In this document: piece after piece, positions 7,766 to 16,536 of the stretch | Position numbering within the stretch: the first letter of the stretch is position 1 | Layout: each line of letters begins with the position of its first letter | Assembly: GCF_900113605.1 (NCBI RefSeq) | Contig: NZ_FOPY01000016.1 | Location: forward strand, 1-64,000 | Direction of reading: 5' to 3' | DNA: 64,000 bases | From: Modicisalibacter xianhensis | GTDB taxonomy: Bacteria > Pseudomonadota > Gammaproteobacteria > Pseudomonadales > Halomonadaceae | Program-made: the position numbers and the translations under genes | Notes under the pieces: model-generated | The model's database searches: none | What the model was told of the DNA's origin: nothing | Seen by the model: only the letters and a program-made list of their open reading frames with translations

Positions 7766-8983
7766 CTATTTCGCCACCCACTCCTTGGTCAGCGTGCGCT
7801 CGTCGGGATCATAGCGGTAAACGGTGATGCCGCCGTCGTTGACATGCCCTGTGACCAGCACATGGGCCTGTGGCGACGTGGCGATGCTCTGGCTGCGAAG
7901 ATAGGAAAACGTCGATGGGTGAGGATCGGTGCCGAGGTCGAAGTACTTCTGTGGCCAGGGGTTGCCGGCCTCGAAGAGCGCAATCCAGTGCTTGTAGATG
8001 CCGAAACGCAGAAACTCCTTGCTGTCGTTGATGAATGCAACCGCGACGGTAGTCGTTGTAGTAAGCTCGCTGTTCCCCCATCGATCGGGTTTTTCAGCTT
8101 TAGGAGTGGGTATTAATCGGCTTCGGTCAAATTTCCTCGGATCATCAAGATCATAAGGTGCATCTTCAAGAAACACACCGCTATAGTAGCTGGCCATTCG
8201 GTTGCTTTTTGTGGGAGTATCAGTATTCCAAAATAGGCCAATAGTGCTTTCATCTCCACTAACTACCCACTTTCCATCAGGGCTAATGGTGGCGTCTACC
8301 TTGGAGTTGTTTCCCGAGAGGTTAGCAATAGGTCTTAATGTTTCAATGTCCCAGAGCACGACGCCGCCGTAATAACTAAATAACTGGTTTTCGACAATGG
8401 CAGGTTGTTCTGCAGGATCGAATTCTTCATCGCCAGATGAGCCAGCTGACAAGAATGTTTCATTCTCCTCGGATAAAGTAAGATGCATGAGCTTGCCCGA
8501 CCCAAGAAAGCTGGGGGAGTTTCCGTCTTGTTTAATTGGTTGAATATTTTCACCATGGTCATGAAACAAGTTCCATTCACTATCTGAGGCGATGTAGTGA
8601 TTCAGGCTTGAATCTATGACATGTCCATAAGTCGGGAAATGAGAGAAGTGCTCTATAATTTCTCCATTTACTGTTTGTATATAGACTTCATTGCTTAGGT
8701 CCTGCCATAGAAAGGCATTGCGATCATGTATAAAATAAGCGCTGTATATGTTGGCATTGCTTGATAATATCTTTCTGTTTTGTTTTTCAAGATTCCACAA
8801 GACTAAGTGCTTCGAAGCGTGACTGCTGATAGCATACCGTCCATCATTTGAGACACCAATGACTATGGCAGGGCCGAGGCTATTATTGGGTTTGTATGCA
8901 GTAGAGCTGCAACCTGCCATGAACAAGATGGAGGTTGTAGTTACTATCTTTTTAAGACAATGTTTGAAATTAGTAATCACCAA
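7766..8983 (-). CDS. WD40-like lipoprotein, probable immunity protein of the adjacent T6SS effector
   Basis: About 405 residues. A lipoprotein signal peptide ends in LFMAGC (lipidated Cys at about residue 25), followed by beta-propeller WD-like repeats (ISSHASKHLVLWNLE, GGVVLWDIETLRPIANL, ATISPDGKWVVSGDE). The start is TTG at 8983 or GTG at 8980, with a GAGAGG upstream. Either overlaps the end of the effector gene, so the two are coupled. Known immunity proteins of T6SS lipases are often periplasmic lipoproteins encoded directly after the toxin, which is the basis for the role given. Base composition is striking: about 33% GC at 8641-8700 but about 60% at 7861-7920, so the gene looks mosaic. 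A lipoprotein of unrelated function remains possible. Confidence 0.65.
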   Translation of the reverse strand: MVITNFKHCLKKIVTTTSILFMAGCSSTAYKPNNSLGPAIVIGVSNDGRYAISSHASKHLVLWNLEKQNRKILSSNANIYSAYFIHDRNAFLWQDLSNEVYIQTVNGEIIEHFSHFPTYGHVIDSSLNHYIASDSEWNLFHDHGENIQPIKQDGNSPSFLGSGKLMHLTLSEENETFLSAGSSGDEEFDPAEQPAIVENQLFSYYGGVVLWDIETLRPIANLSGNNSKVDATISPDGKWVVSGDESTIGLFWNTDTPTKSNRMASYYSGVFLEDAPYDLDDPRKFDRSRLIPTPKAEKPDRWGNSELTTTTTVAVAFINDSKEFLRFGIYKHWIALFEAGNPWPQKYFDLGTDPHPSTFSYLRSQSIATSPQAHVLVTGHVNDGGITVYRYDPDERTLTKEWVAK

Positions 8984-10892
8984 AACGTGAACCTCTCATC
9001 AGTCTCTTCATGATTCCATCTTGGTAACTTTTAACGAATATTTCCTCAGTAGGGTATTTCATCGCCGAATGCGACGGAAACCAGAGGGACTGATTAATTG
9101 CATCAAAAACCTTTACACTTATCCTTGGTTCAAAGAAAGGCTCTTTTATGAAACTTTCGAACCCAATCAACCCCAACGCCGGTCTCACGTCGGTATCCCT
9201 CGGCTGCCAGCCGTCCCGTTGAGCGAGTTGCCGCAGTTTATGCGCAAACAGGCGGGCCATGGATTCGCTGATCCGGTAGTGATGCGACAGGGGTTGGAGC
9301 AGGTCGTAAGTCGGCAAGGGAGTATCGGCACGCAACGGCCCCCAGAGGATCGTAGTTGCAACACGACGGGCCTCGTCGACGATGGCTTGTTCGATGGTGT
9401 CCCAGGCGCGTTCGATCTGCCATTGAGCATAACCATCGCCGTTACGCGCCTTCTGTTGCGTGTAAGTCTGAAATGCCGGCATGCAATCCTGACTGATTTT
9501 TCTGCAGCGCTCGAAATAATAGTCCTGGAAATAGCGCAGGCCGTCACCGGCAATGGGCGGAAAGGTCCACCACTTTTTCGTGTAGGCGCCACCGAGCTTG
9601 CCTGTCTGGTCATCGGTCGTGTCGTCGAAAAACGTGCGTATTCCGCGAAGGGCGCCAAGTAGTCCACTATCTTCTTCTATCAATGCGTCCTTGGCCGAGG
9701 GACCGAGAATACCGTCTTCGTGGGAATGCAGCACCACGACATTGTTGGTGGCAAGGTGGGCCGTGGGGAAAGTGCCCATGCCCAGTGGATGGACTTCTCG
9801 GGCCGGGCTGTGGGCAAGGCTGTCTGTTCCAAAGCCGTCACGACGCGGAGGCGTATCGGTGAAGGGTGTATCCGGGGACAGCGCATTGTCGGCGACGGCC
9901 GGCTCCCAGAGAAACAGGTTATCGATGCGTTGCCGCATGCCGTGCGCACCAAGAATGTTCAGGGCGGTCAGCACGACTCGGGCTCCCAGCGAGTGGCTGA
10001 TCAGGTTGATGGTGATCCCGGCCTCGATCAGTTGCACCAGAATATTGACCAGGCGCCTGCCACTCTTCATCGCCGCGAACTCGGCCTCGATGAATTCGGT
10101 GGTGCCGGTGTCGCCAGGCCAGAACACGCCGACGATCCGTGTGTACTGGCGCCAGTCGTCGTCAGGCAGCCCGGCAGCGCGGTTCAACTGATATTCCATG
10201 TTGACCAGCCAGTTGCATGCACCACTGCCATTCAACCCGCGTTCGTCGGCATCTGTCGCCTCGCTCTGGCACAGTGTCGCCGTGGCGGCGCTGCCGTTGG
10301 GAACAAGCTTCGGCGTGCCTGGTTGCATTGCGGCCAGGCCGGAGAGGTCGGCGTTGTGAGTGAAACGCGCCCAGTTGCCATGCGGTACGTTGTAACCGTG
10401 CACGAAGATCGTGGCGTTATTGCCATTCAGGCGAAGCTGCTCGACGTCGGTGTCGCTTAGTCGGTCGACACTATCCGGAGCCGGTTCGCGTAGGTTGACC
10501 ACGATAGGCGGGGGAATATAGATGGCCTGGATGGTTGTCTCGGGCATGGCCACGGCGGCCTGAGGCGCGATGAGGCCGCACGACACCGGATGACAGGGGG
10601 CGTCGTCAATGGCAACGAGATGATAGCCGGAGACATTGCCTATCTGCCATGCCACGGGACCCGCTGCCACGCGTGGGTGCCGGCTGAGTCCTTCGGCATT
10701 GATCACGCCATGATGATGCTGACCTCGATGGTCGACGAGCTCCACTGGCGCGCCTTCCGGCAAGGGGCGGCCAAGCGTGTCGCGGTGCTCAATGGTCACC
10801 AGAGTCAGGCTGGCGCAATCGGCTCGGGATATGGCACCGTTTCCGGTTTGCAGGCTGGCTTGCAAGGCTGGAGCGAGTTCACTCACAGGCAT
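8970..10892 (-). CDS. alpha/beta-hydrolase T6SS effector, lipase-like
   Basis: 640 residues from the ATG at 10892, which has GCAGGAGAC before it and overlaps the end of the DUF4123 gene by 10 nt; a longer frame to 11051 lacks support. Residues about 28-95 look like a small beta domain (TIEHRDTLGRPLPEGAPVEL). The hydrolase core starts at TIFVHGYN (161-168, oxyanion region), and the nucleophile elbow is LISHSLGARV with S301, a G-to-S variant of GxSxG. Its position after hcp, vgrG and a DUF4123 adaptor marks it as VgrG-delivered cargo, probably a phospholipase (Tle-like). The precise Tle family cannot be assigned. The last ~60 codons share the AT-rich composition of the next gene. Confidence 0.75.
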   Translation of the reverse strand: MPVSELAPALQASLQTGNGAISRADCASLTLVTIEHRDTLGRPLPEGAPVELVDHRGQHHHGVINAEGLSRHPRVAAGPVAWQIGNVSGYHLVAIDDAPCHPVSCGLIAPQAAVAMPETTIQAIYIPPPIVVNLREPAPDSVDRLSDTDVEQLRLNGNNATIFVHGYNVPHGNWARFTHNADLSGLAAMQPGTPKLVPNGSAATATLCQSEATDADERGLNGSGACNWLVNMEYQLNRAAGLPDDDWRQYTRIVGVFWPGDTGTTEFIEAEFAAMKSGRRLVNILVQLIEAGITINLISHSLGARVVLTALNILGAHGMRQRIDNLFLWEPAVADNALSPDTPFTDTPPRRDGFGTDSLAHSPAREVHPLGMGTFPTAHLATNNVVVLHSHEDGILGPSAKDALIEEDSGLLGALRGIRTFFDDTTDDQTGKLGGAYTKKWWTFPPIAGDGLRYFQDYYFERCRKISQDCMPAFQTYTQQKARNGDGYAQWQIERAWDTIEQAIVDEARRVATTILWGPLRADTPLPTYDLLQPLSHHYRISESMARLFAHKLRQLAQRDGWQPRDTDVRPALGLIGFESFIKEPFFEPRISVKVFDAINQSLWFPSHSAMKYPTEEIFVKSYQDGIMKRLMRGSRFGDY

Positions 10893-11737
10893 GTCTCCTG
10901 CGAGCTTGCAGGCTGTCGGCCAGAACGTCTTTCCCCCATGCCACGCTCGGCAAAGCGAGCTTCCAGATGCGATAACTTTGTCCGCCAGTCGCCAGGGATT
11001 GACTTGATTTCCTGACAAAGCGTGGGGCAGATGGTGCTGTCGAATTGGCACCGCGCCAGCCGCTCGCAGCCTTGAACCCGGGCATGTTCAGTGATGAACC
11101 CCATCGCTGGCATCTGCTGGTACCACTCGGCCAGGCGCGTCAGGGGCAGTCCATGGCGCTCGGCGATCGGTTGCAGTAATGCCTGCCCACGCCAGGCCTT
11201 GAGGCAGCGTTCATGGTATCGCGTCAACCGAAAAGGCGTGTCAGATGGCGTATAAGGCATCGCTGCTTCGCTTGGCTGTGAAAGTGCCCAGGGCTGGCCC
11301 AATGCGCGTCCCGACATCGCTACGAGAGGGCCCAGCAGCCGGTTGTAGTCACTGTCGCTCAGCGAGGCATGAATGCCGGCGTAAAGGCGTGGGTCGGCAT
11401 ACCTAAACAGAACCACGGCACCATTGTCGCGCAGGGTATGGGTCAGACTGCGCAGATGCGTCTCGATGACGTCCAGCTCTGCCGCCGATTGCAGTTCGAT
11501 GACGATGCCTTCCTCGACTCGGCGCTGCAACCATTCGTGTCCCTCGCTGGTCGTGGGAGCCACCAGTACTGGGCCCCGCTCGGCAGCGCTGGCCTGTCCG
11601 GTGTGAAGATAGAGCAGGGTATAGCGGGGCGCCGGCTCGACCTCGAACAGATGACGCAGCCCATCCCGATACCAGGCGAGATCGAACAGGTAGTACGTTG
11701 CGAGGCCATGGCTAGCATTCATGTCTGGCATCGGCAT
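10883..11737 (-). CDS. DUF4123 domain protein, T6SS effector adaptor (Tap/TEC type)
   Basis: 284 residues. The N-terminal half (YYLFDLAWYRDGLRHLFEVEP, LVAPTTSEGHEWLQRRV, LFRYADPRLYAGI) matches the DUF4123 fold. These adaptors bind a specific effector and load it on the tip of the cognate VgrG. The chosen start at 11737 has GGGAG five bases before it and overlaps the vgrG end by 19 nt. An internal Met at 11722 forms an ATGA overlap with the vgrG stop and is an alternative. Its place between vgrG and the hydrolase gene indicates that it loads that hydrolase. Confidence 0.85.
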   Translation of the reverse strand: MPMPDMNASHGLATYYLFDLAWYRDGLRHLFEVEPAPRYTLLYLHTGQASAAERGPVLVAPTTSEGHEWLQRRVEEGIVIELQSAAELDVIETHLRSLTHTLRDNGAVVLFRYADPRLYAGIHASLSDSDYNRLLGPLVAMSGRALGQPWALSQPSEAAMPYTPSDTPFRLTRYHERCLKAWRGQALLQPIAERHGLPLTRLAEWYQQMPAMGFITEHARVQGCERLARCQFDSTICPTLCQEIKSIPGDWRTKLSHLEARFAERGMGERRSGRQPASSQETCL

Positions 11738-13965
11738 TGTTCTCCCAGATTGCAATTGTCGGGGCCGCCCATCCGCGCGGTATCGCGAATCTGACAGACT
11801 TCCACGACCGCAGCGGCCTGAAGCGCGGCTTGCAGAAGCTGCTCATGGGTGACAGGGGTAATGGCACTGTGCTGTTCAGGCGTCGCCTGGCCGGGAAGGC
11901 GAGGTGTTTCGGCCGCCTGCCCCGAGCCACTGCTCGCACTGCCACCTGCGTTGATACGCACATTGGAGCCGACAATGGTGACCCCGCTGGCATCGAGCGT
12001 CAGAAAATTGCCACCGGCAGCGAGTGTCAGTTCGTCACCGGCCTCGAGCACGATCTGCTGGCCTGCCTTGATATGCAGCTCGCGCCCGGACTCGCTGAGC
12101 CAGGCCTTGCCCGCCTTGAGATGCAGGCTGCCGTTGACGGTCAGGCTGTGTGTGGTGTCGATCTTCTCGCGCCGCTCGCCATGCACGGTGAGGTGCGTGT
12201 CGCGGTCGATTTCCTCGAGGCGGTCGCGCTTGACGCTGAGGAAGCTGTCGTTACGGATTTCCTCGGTGCGGTCGTGCTCGGTGATCAGTTCCAGGTCGCG
12301 CTGGGCGTGCACCCAGATCTGCTCCCGATCCTTCTCGTCCTCGAAGCGCAGCTCGTTGAAGCCCTCGCCCTTGTGGCTCTGGGTGCGGATCACGGTGCGT
12401 GTCTTGTGCTCGGGCAGCGGGTAGGGTGGGGTATTCACCGCATGGTAGGTGCGCCCGGTGATCAGCGGCTGGTCGGGGTCGCCCTCGAGGAACGACACGA
12501 TGACTTCATGACCGATGCGCGGAATCGCCATCACGCCGTAGCCGCCGCCGGCCCAGCCCTGGCTGACCCGCAGCCAGGCGCTGCTGGCTCCTTCTGCGGC
12601 GTTGCCGCTCGCCCCGGCGGTATCACCCTTGGCATACCGGTCCCAGGGGAACTGCACCTTGACCCGGCCGTGCGGGTCGCAGTAGATCTCCTCGCCTTCG
12701 GGGCCGACCACGAAGGCCACCTGCGGGCCATCGACACGTGGCTTGGGAGTCGGCGCGGGCCGCCAGGCACGGTCGCCGGGGGCCAGGGTCAGGGTGTTGG
12801 CGTAGCGGGTCATGGCTTCCGAGCCTGCCCGACCCTGCAGGCCTGGCTGCCCGCCCTGATGGAATCCATCTTCTTCCAGCGCCTGGGGCTGCTGACCCTC
12901 ATGGATCACGCCGAGTACCTGCCAGTCGCGGTTGAGCGCGGCGTTGTCGTGGTCGGTCAGGGTGAAGGTGGTGCCCGGGCACAGCTCCGGCAGGTCGCTC
13001 TCGGCCTCGGCGGTGACGGCATCACGACGCAGGTGTTCCAGGCGGACCCGGGTGAAGGCTTGGCCGCTGGCGTCTGTCTTGTAGCGCCCGGGGTAATCGT
13101 AATGTTCGTACCCTTGATCAACGACGCCACACTGTGCGTATTCGTTCAGTCCCTCTGCTGATGGGTTGTATAACTGGGTATGTAGTTGTGAATAGGCGGG
13201 CTGCTTGAACGAGTAGTCCTTGAGCTGGGCGCTGGACGGACGCACCCGGGCGGTTTGGCGCCAGCGGCGCAGGTGGCGGGTCGGGGCGCTGCCGCCGGCG
13301 CGGCTGTGGTAGGTGCGCGGTCCCAGCGCGGCGAGTCCCTGCGGGGCATCGGCGAAAACCAGGCGATGCGTGCCGCCGACGGTATCCTCGCCTTTCCCCT
13401 CAAACAGGTGGAAGTAGAACAGCCCTTCCTCGGCGGCCAGGCGCTCGAGGAAGGCCAGGTCGGTCTCGCGGTACTGCACGCAGTATTCGCGCTCGGCGGG
13501 CTCGCGGGTCACCGCGAAGACGGCATCGGTAATGCCGCGCTCGGCGAGCAGGGTATGGATGATGGTCAGCGGCGAGACGTGCTGGAAGATACGCGAGTTA
13601 TGGCGCAGCGACAGGCGCCACAGCGCCGGGCGCACGACGAGCGAATAGCGGGTCCGGCGATGGCCGCGGTCGCCCTGGGCAAACTCGCTGACGATGCCGT
13701 GAAAGCGACGCAGCGCCTGGCCGTCCTGCCATACGCTCAGGGTCACCGCGCGGTCGAGCCAGTCGGCGGGTGCCAGGTCGTGCCGTTGGCTGGCGAAGTC
13801 GATCACCAGGCGGAACGGCGCGGAAAGGGTTTCTTCCATCTTGAAGTCGATGACGGCGAAGTCAGCCGACTGATTGGGCAGGGCATCGGACATGCTGTCA
13901 TCGATACTCGGCCCGGGCTCGGCACCAAGATGCAGGGAAAACCGTAATCCAGTCGAAGTATCCAT
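11719..13965 (-). CDS. vgrG: type VI secretion spike protein VgrG
   Basis: 748 residues from MDTSTGLRFSLHLGAEP. The order is standard: gp27-like base (residues about 1-370, with YCVQYRETDLAFLERLAAEEGLFYF), gp5 OB-fold (DPHGRVKVQFPWDR ... WLRVSQGWAGGGYGVMAIPRIGHEVIVSFLEGDPDQPLITGR), then the repeat-rich beta-helix needle (GEGFNELRFEDEKDREQIWVHA onward, with DLELITEH, LSVKRDR and LTVHGE repeats). The C-terminus after about residue 680 is short and has no recognisable enzyme domain, so cargo must come through the adaptor downstream. The first Met of the frame at 13977 is possible but less likely. Confidence 0.95.
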   Translation of the reverse strand: MDTSTGLRFSLHLGAEPGPSIDDSMSDALPNQSADFAVIDFKMEETLSAPFRLVIDFASQRHDLAPADWLDRAVTLSVWQDGQALRRFHGIVSEFAQGDRGHRRTRYSLVVRPALWRLSLRHNSRIFQHVSPLTIIHTLLAERGITDAVFAVTREPAEREYCVQYRETDLAFLERLAAEEGLFYFHLFEGKGEDTVGGTHRLVFADAPQGLAALGPRTYHSRAGGSAPTRHLRRWRQTARVRPSSAQLKDYSFKQPAYSQLHTQLYNPSAEGLNEYAQCGVVDQGYEHYDYPGRYKTDASGQAFTRVRLEHLRRDAVTAEAESDLPELCPGTTFTLTDHDNAALNRDWQVLGVIHEGQQPQALEEDGFHQGGQPGLQGRAGSEAMTRYANTLTLAPGDRAWRPAPTPKPRVDGPQVAFVVGPEGEEIYCDPHGRVKVQFPWDRYAKGDTAGASGNAAEGASSAWLRVSQGWAGGGYGVMAIPRIGHEVIVSFLEGDPDQPLITGRTYHAVNTPPYPLPEHKTRTVIRTQSHKGEGFNELRFEDEKDREQIWVHAQRDLELITEHDRTEEIRNDSFLSVKRDRLEEIDRDTHLTVHGERREKIDTTHSLTVNGSLHLKAGKAWLSESGRELHIKAGQQIVLEAGDELTLAAGGNFLTLDASGVTIVGSNVRINAGGSASSGSGQAAETPRLPGQATPEQHSAITPVTHEQLLQAALQAAAVVEVCQIRDTARMGGPDNCNLGEQCRCQT

Positions 13966-14051
13966 GAAAGCAGGCAACCGGGAAGTTAATCAAACAACGG
14001 GCGCCGAAGCACCCGCTGTGCGAGCATCGAACGTGCGGTATCGCGTGAGCG

Positions 14052-14570
14052 TTACGCCTCGATCGGCGCGCGCCAGTCATCGGAACCGGAGGTGCCGGCG
14101 ACGGTGTGCTCCCAGTCGATCTTGCGGTAGGCCAGGGACACGTCCATCAGTTGAGTGAATTCGGCCTTGGTAGAATCCTGGGCGTGCGGCATGCGCAGGT
14201 TGATGTCGACGATGGTGGCGTCGGTCAGCGAGGTGGTGAAGAAGTGCTCCTGCTTGCCTTCGATGGAGGTGCGATACCACTTGAGCTCGACCTTGGGCAG
14301 CATCTCACCGGAGGCTAGCGCGTTGTACATCAGTGGCACGGCCTTGTTCAGGGCCACGGTGAAGATGAACGGCTTGTGCGCGCGCTGGCCGGACGGCTGA
14401 CCGGATTGCGGGTCGGTGGGTACGGTGACGACGTGCTTGAATTCCTGCACCAGCATCTGGTCTTCATGACCTTCGACGTAGATGTTGCCCACGGAATCCG
14501 GCGTGAAGGCACCGGCGGTGATGTTGCCCTGGGTCTGGCCTTCGATGCTGATGTAACAGGGTGTCGGCAT
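14052..14570 (-). CDS. hcp: type VI secretion tube protein Hcp
   Basis: 172 residues starting MPTPCYISIEGQTQGNITAG, the typical Hcp1 N-terminus, ending TSGSDDWRAPIEA. Hcp hexamers stack to form the inner tube pushed out by sheath contraction. AAGGAAG precedes the ATG at 14570; the frame extends to 14741 but that part is not Hcp-like. It leads the cassette, with an 86-bp gap before vgrG. No sheath, baseplate or membrane-complex gene is in the window, so this is an auxiliary cassette that must use an apparatus encoded elsewhere. Confidence 0.95.
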   Translation of the reverse strand: MPTPCYISIEGQTQGNITAGAFTPDSVGNIYVEGHEDQMLVQEFKHVVTVPTDPQSGQPSGQRAHKPFIFTVALNKAVPLMYNALASGEMLPKVELKWYRTSIEGKQEHFFTTSLTDATIVDINLRMPHAQDSTKAEFTQLMDVSLAYRKIDWEHTVAGTSGSDDWRAPIEA

Positions 14571-14771
14571 GGTCTGCTTCCTTGATGGTAGGTTGAATGT
14601 CCTCAAGAGACATGCAATCCAGGCGAATTCCGTGCCACAGGTAATAAAGGAGCGTAAAAACAGTAGGTTGCTGTTGTGTGGGTGAACGTAGGCTTGACTG
14701 GCGGGGTAAGGCCTTGCCTGGACCGGGCAACAATTTGCCATCAGGGCAGGGCGTTGCGCTGGGAGGATAAG

Positions 14772-14796
14772 CCATCCCCGGCATAGCCGGGGATGG
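14772..14796. terminator. strong hairpin between glcG and hcp
   Basis: CCATCCCCGGC and GCCGGGGATGG form a perfect 11-bp stem with a 3-nt loop just after the glcG stop. There is no clear T-run on either side, so it may stop transcription weakly or protect the 3' end of the glc message. Confidence 0.5.
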
Positions 14797-14822
14797 GCAG
14801 GGCAGCCTGGGGAAGGTACCCG

Positions 14823-15227
14823 TCAGCCGGCGACGGCTTGAACGCCGGCCTTGGCGACCTGCACGTCCTGTTCGGGCTTGACGCCGGAAATGCCTACGCT
14901 ACCGGCAACCTGGCCGTCGACGATGACCGGCACGCCACCAGACAGCAATGCCTGCATCGGGGCGGTGACGAAGGCGGTGCGACCGTTGTTGATCATCTCC
15001 TCGAAGACCTGGGTCTCCTTGCGGCCGATGGCGGCGTTACGCGCCTTTTCGGTGGCGACGCCGGCACTGAACGGGGCGGCGCCGTCCATGCGACGCAGGC
15101 CCAGCAGATGGCCGCCGTCGTCGGCCACGGCGATGGTTACCGCCCAGTTGTTAGCCTGTGCCTCCTTTTGGGCCGCGTCGAGAATGGCATTGACATCGTC
15201 CAGAGTGAGAACGGATTTTGTCTGCAT
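14823..15227 (-). CDS. glcG: GlcG/HbpS-type DUF336 protein
   Basis: 134 residues of the DUF336 family: TLDDVNAILDAAQKEAQ, VAVADDGGHLLGLRRMDGA, and the closing VIVDGQVAGSVGISGV. Members bind heme (HbpS) or act as small accessory proteins. In E. coli glcG sits in the glycolate operon with unclear role. Here it is the last gene of glcDEFG, 36 bp after glcF. A second member of this family lies at 20974. Confidence 0.85.
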   Translation of the reverse strand: MQTKSVLTLDDVNAILDAAQKEAQANNWAVTIAVADDGGHLLGLRRMDGAAPFSAGVATEKARNAAIGRKETQVFEEMINNGRTAFVTAPMQALLSGGVPVIVDGQVAGSVGISGVKPEQDVQVAKAGVQAVAG

Positions 15228-15263
15228 AGGGGTCTCCTTGGGTTGGTTATTTTTAGTGATGAG

Positions 15264-16535
15264 CTACGCGGGCCTAGCTTCTCGGGGCATGCTGCTCGCA
15301 GCTGATGCCAGCGAGTCATCAACAATTTCGATCCAATGTCTGACGGGTGTTCTGCTCGCCCCATCGAGATGAGTCTGGCAGCCGATGTTGGCTGTCACGA
15401 TAAGTTCCGGGTTACCAGCCTCGAGCGCATCGAGCTTGTTGTCGCGCAACTGCTTCGAGAGTTCCGGCTGGGTCACCGAGTAGGTGCCCGCAGAACCGCA
15501 GCACAGGTGGGCATCGCGTACCGGCGTGAGTTCGAAGCCCAGGCGCGTCAGCACACTCTCGACTGTACCACCTAATCGCTGTGCGTGTTGCAGGGTGCAA
15601 GGGCAATGAAAGGCGAGGCGACGCGAGTCCTTGACGTTCAGGGCATCGATATCTTCTTCACGCAGGATTTCGACCAGATCCTTGGCCAGTGCGCTGACGC
15701 GCTTGGCCTTATCGGCATAGACCGGATCGTCGGCGAGCATCTCGCCGTACTCCTTGACGAAGGCGCCACAGCCGCTGGCGGTCTGCACGATCGCCTCGGC
15801 ACCGTTTTCGATGGCTGGCCACCAGGCATCGATATTGGCACGAATGCGTTGCCGGCCGGCTTCCTGGGCATTGAGGTGAAAGTCGATAGCGCCGCAGCAG
15901 CCCGCTTGCGGCGCCGGGGTCAGGCCGATGCCCAATCGATCGAGCACCCGTGCCGTGGCGGCATTGGTATTGGGTGACAGGCCCGGCTGCACACAACCTT
16001 CGAGAATCAGCATTTGCCGGGCATGTTGACGGCCGTCGGGGCGCTTGCCCGGATCGACGGGGCGGGCCGGCATCTTGTCGCGCAACGTACCCGGGACCAA
16101 GGGGCGAAAGGTCTGGCCGGCTTTCAGCAGTGCAGCGAAGCGCTTGGGGTCGACCAGCGCCTTGCGTAGCCCATAGCGCAGGGCGCGTTCCTTGGGCGTG
16201 CGGCCTACGCGCCGTTCGACCTCGGCACGGCCGATATCGAGCAGCTTGTGATATTCCACGCCCGACGGGCAGGTGGTCTCGCAGTTGCGGCAGGTCAGGC
16301 AGCGGTCGAGATGCAACTGGGTCTCGCGGGTGACCTGGTCATCGTCGTCGCGGCTTTCCAGCAGTTCCTTCATCAGGTAAATGCGCCCGCGCGGCCCGTC
16401 GCGCTCGTCGCCGAGCAACTGATAGGTGGGGCAGGTCGCGTTGCAGAACCCGCAGTGCACGCAAGAGCGCAGCACACGATCAGCTTCGCGGATATGCGGC
16501 TTCTGCAGGTCGGCGTCGGTAAAGTGCGTCTGCAT
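15264..16535 (-). CDS. glcF: glycolate oxidase iron-sulfur subunit GlcF
   Basis: 423 residues from MQTHFTDADLQKP. Two 4Fe-4S clusters are seen near the N-terminus (CVHCGFCNATCP and CLTCRNCETTCP), followed by two cysteine-rich CCG domains (AGCCGAIDFH and HLCCGSAGTYS). The subunit passes electrons from the GlcD/GlcE flavin site to the respiratory chain. The ATG comes one base after the glcE stop (TGACATG), so the long in-frame extension to 17000 is rejected as it lies inside glcE. Confidence 0.95.
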   Translation of the reverse strand: MQTHFTDADLQKPHIREADRVLRSCVHCGFCNATCPTYQLLGDERDGPRGRIYLMKELLESRDDDDQVTRETQLHLDRCLTCRNCETTCPSGVEYHKLLDIGRAEVERRVGRTPKERALRYGLRKALVDPKRFAALLKAGQTFRPLVPGTLRDKMPARPVDPGKRPDGRQHARQMLILEGCVQPGLSPNTNAATARVLDRLGIGLTPAPQAGCCGAIDFHLNAQEAGRQRIRANIDAWWPAIENGAEAIVQTASGCGAFVKEYGEMLADDPVYADKAKRVSALAKDLVEILREEDIDALNVKDSRRLAFHCPCTLQHAQRLGGTVESVLTRLGFELTPVRDAHLCCGSAGTYSVTQPELSKQLRDNKLDALEAGNPELIVTANIGCQTHLDGASRTPVRHWIEIVDDSLASAASSMPREARPA

Positions 16536-16536
16536 G

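Noticed and set aside
11737-13161. 474-codon open frame on the plus strand
   Set aside because: Antisense to vgrG; no recognisable domain.
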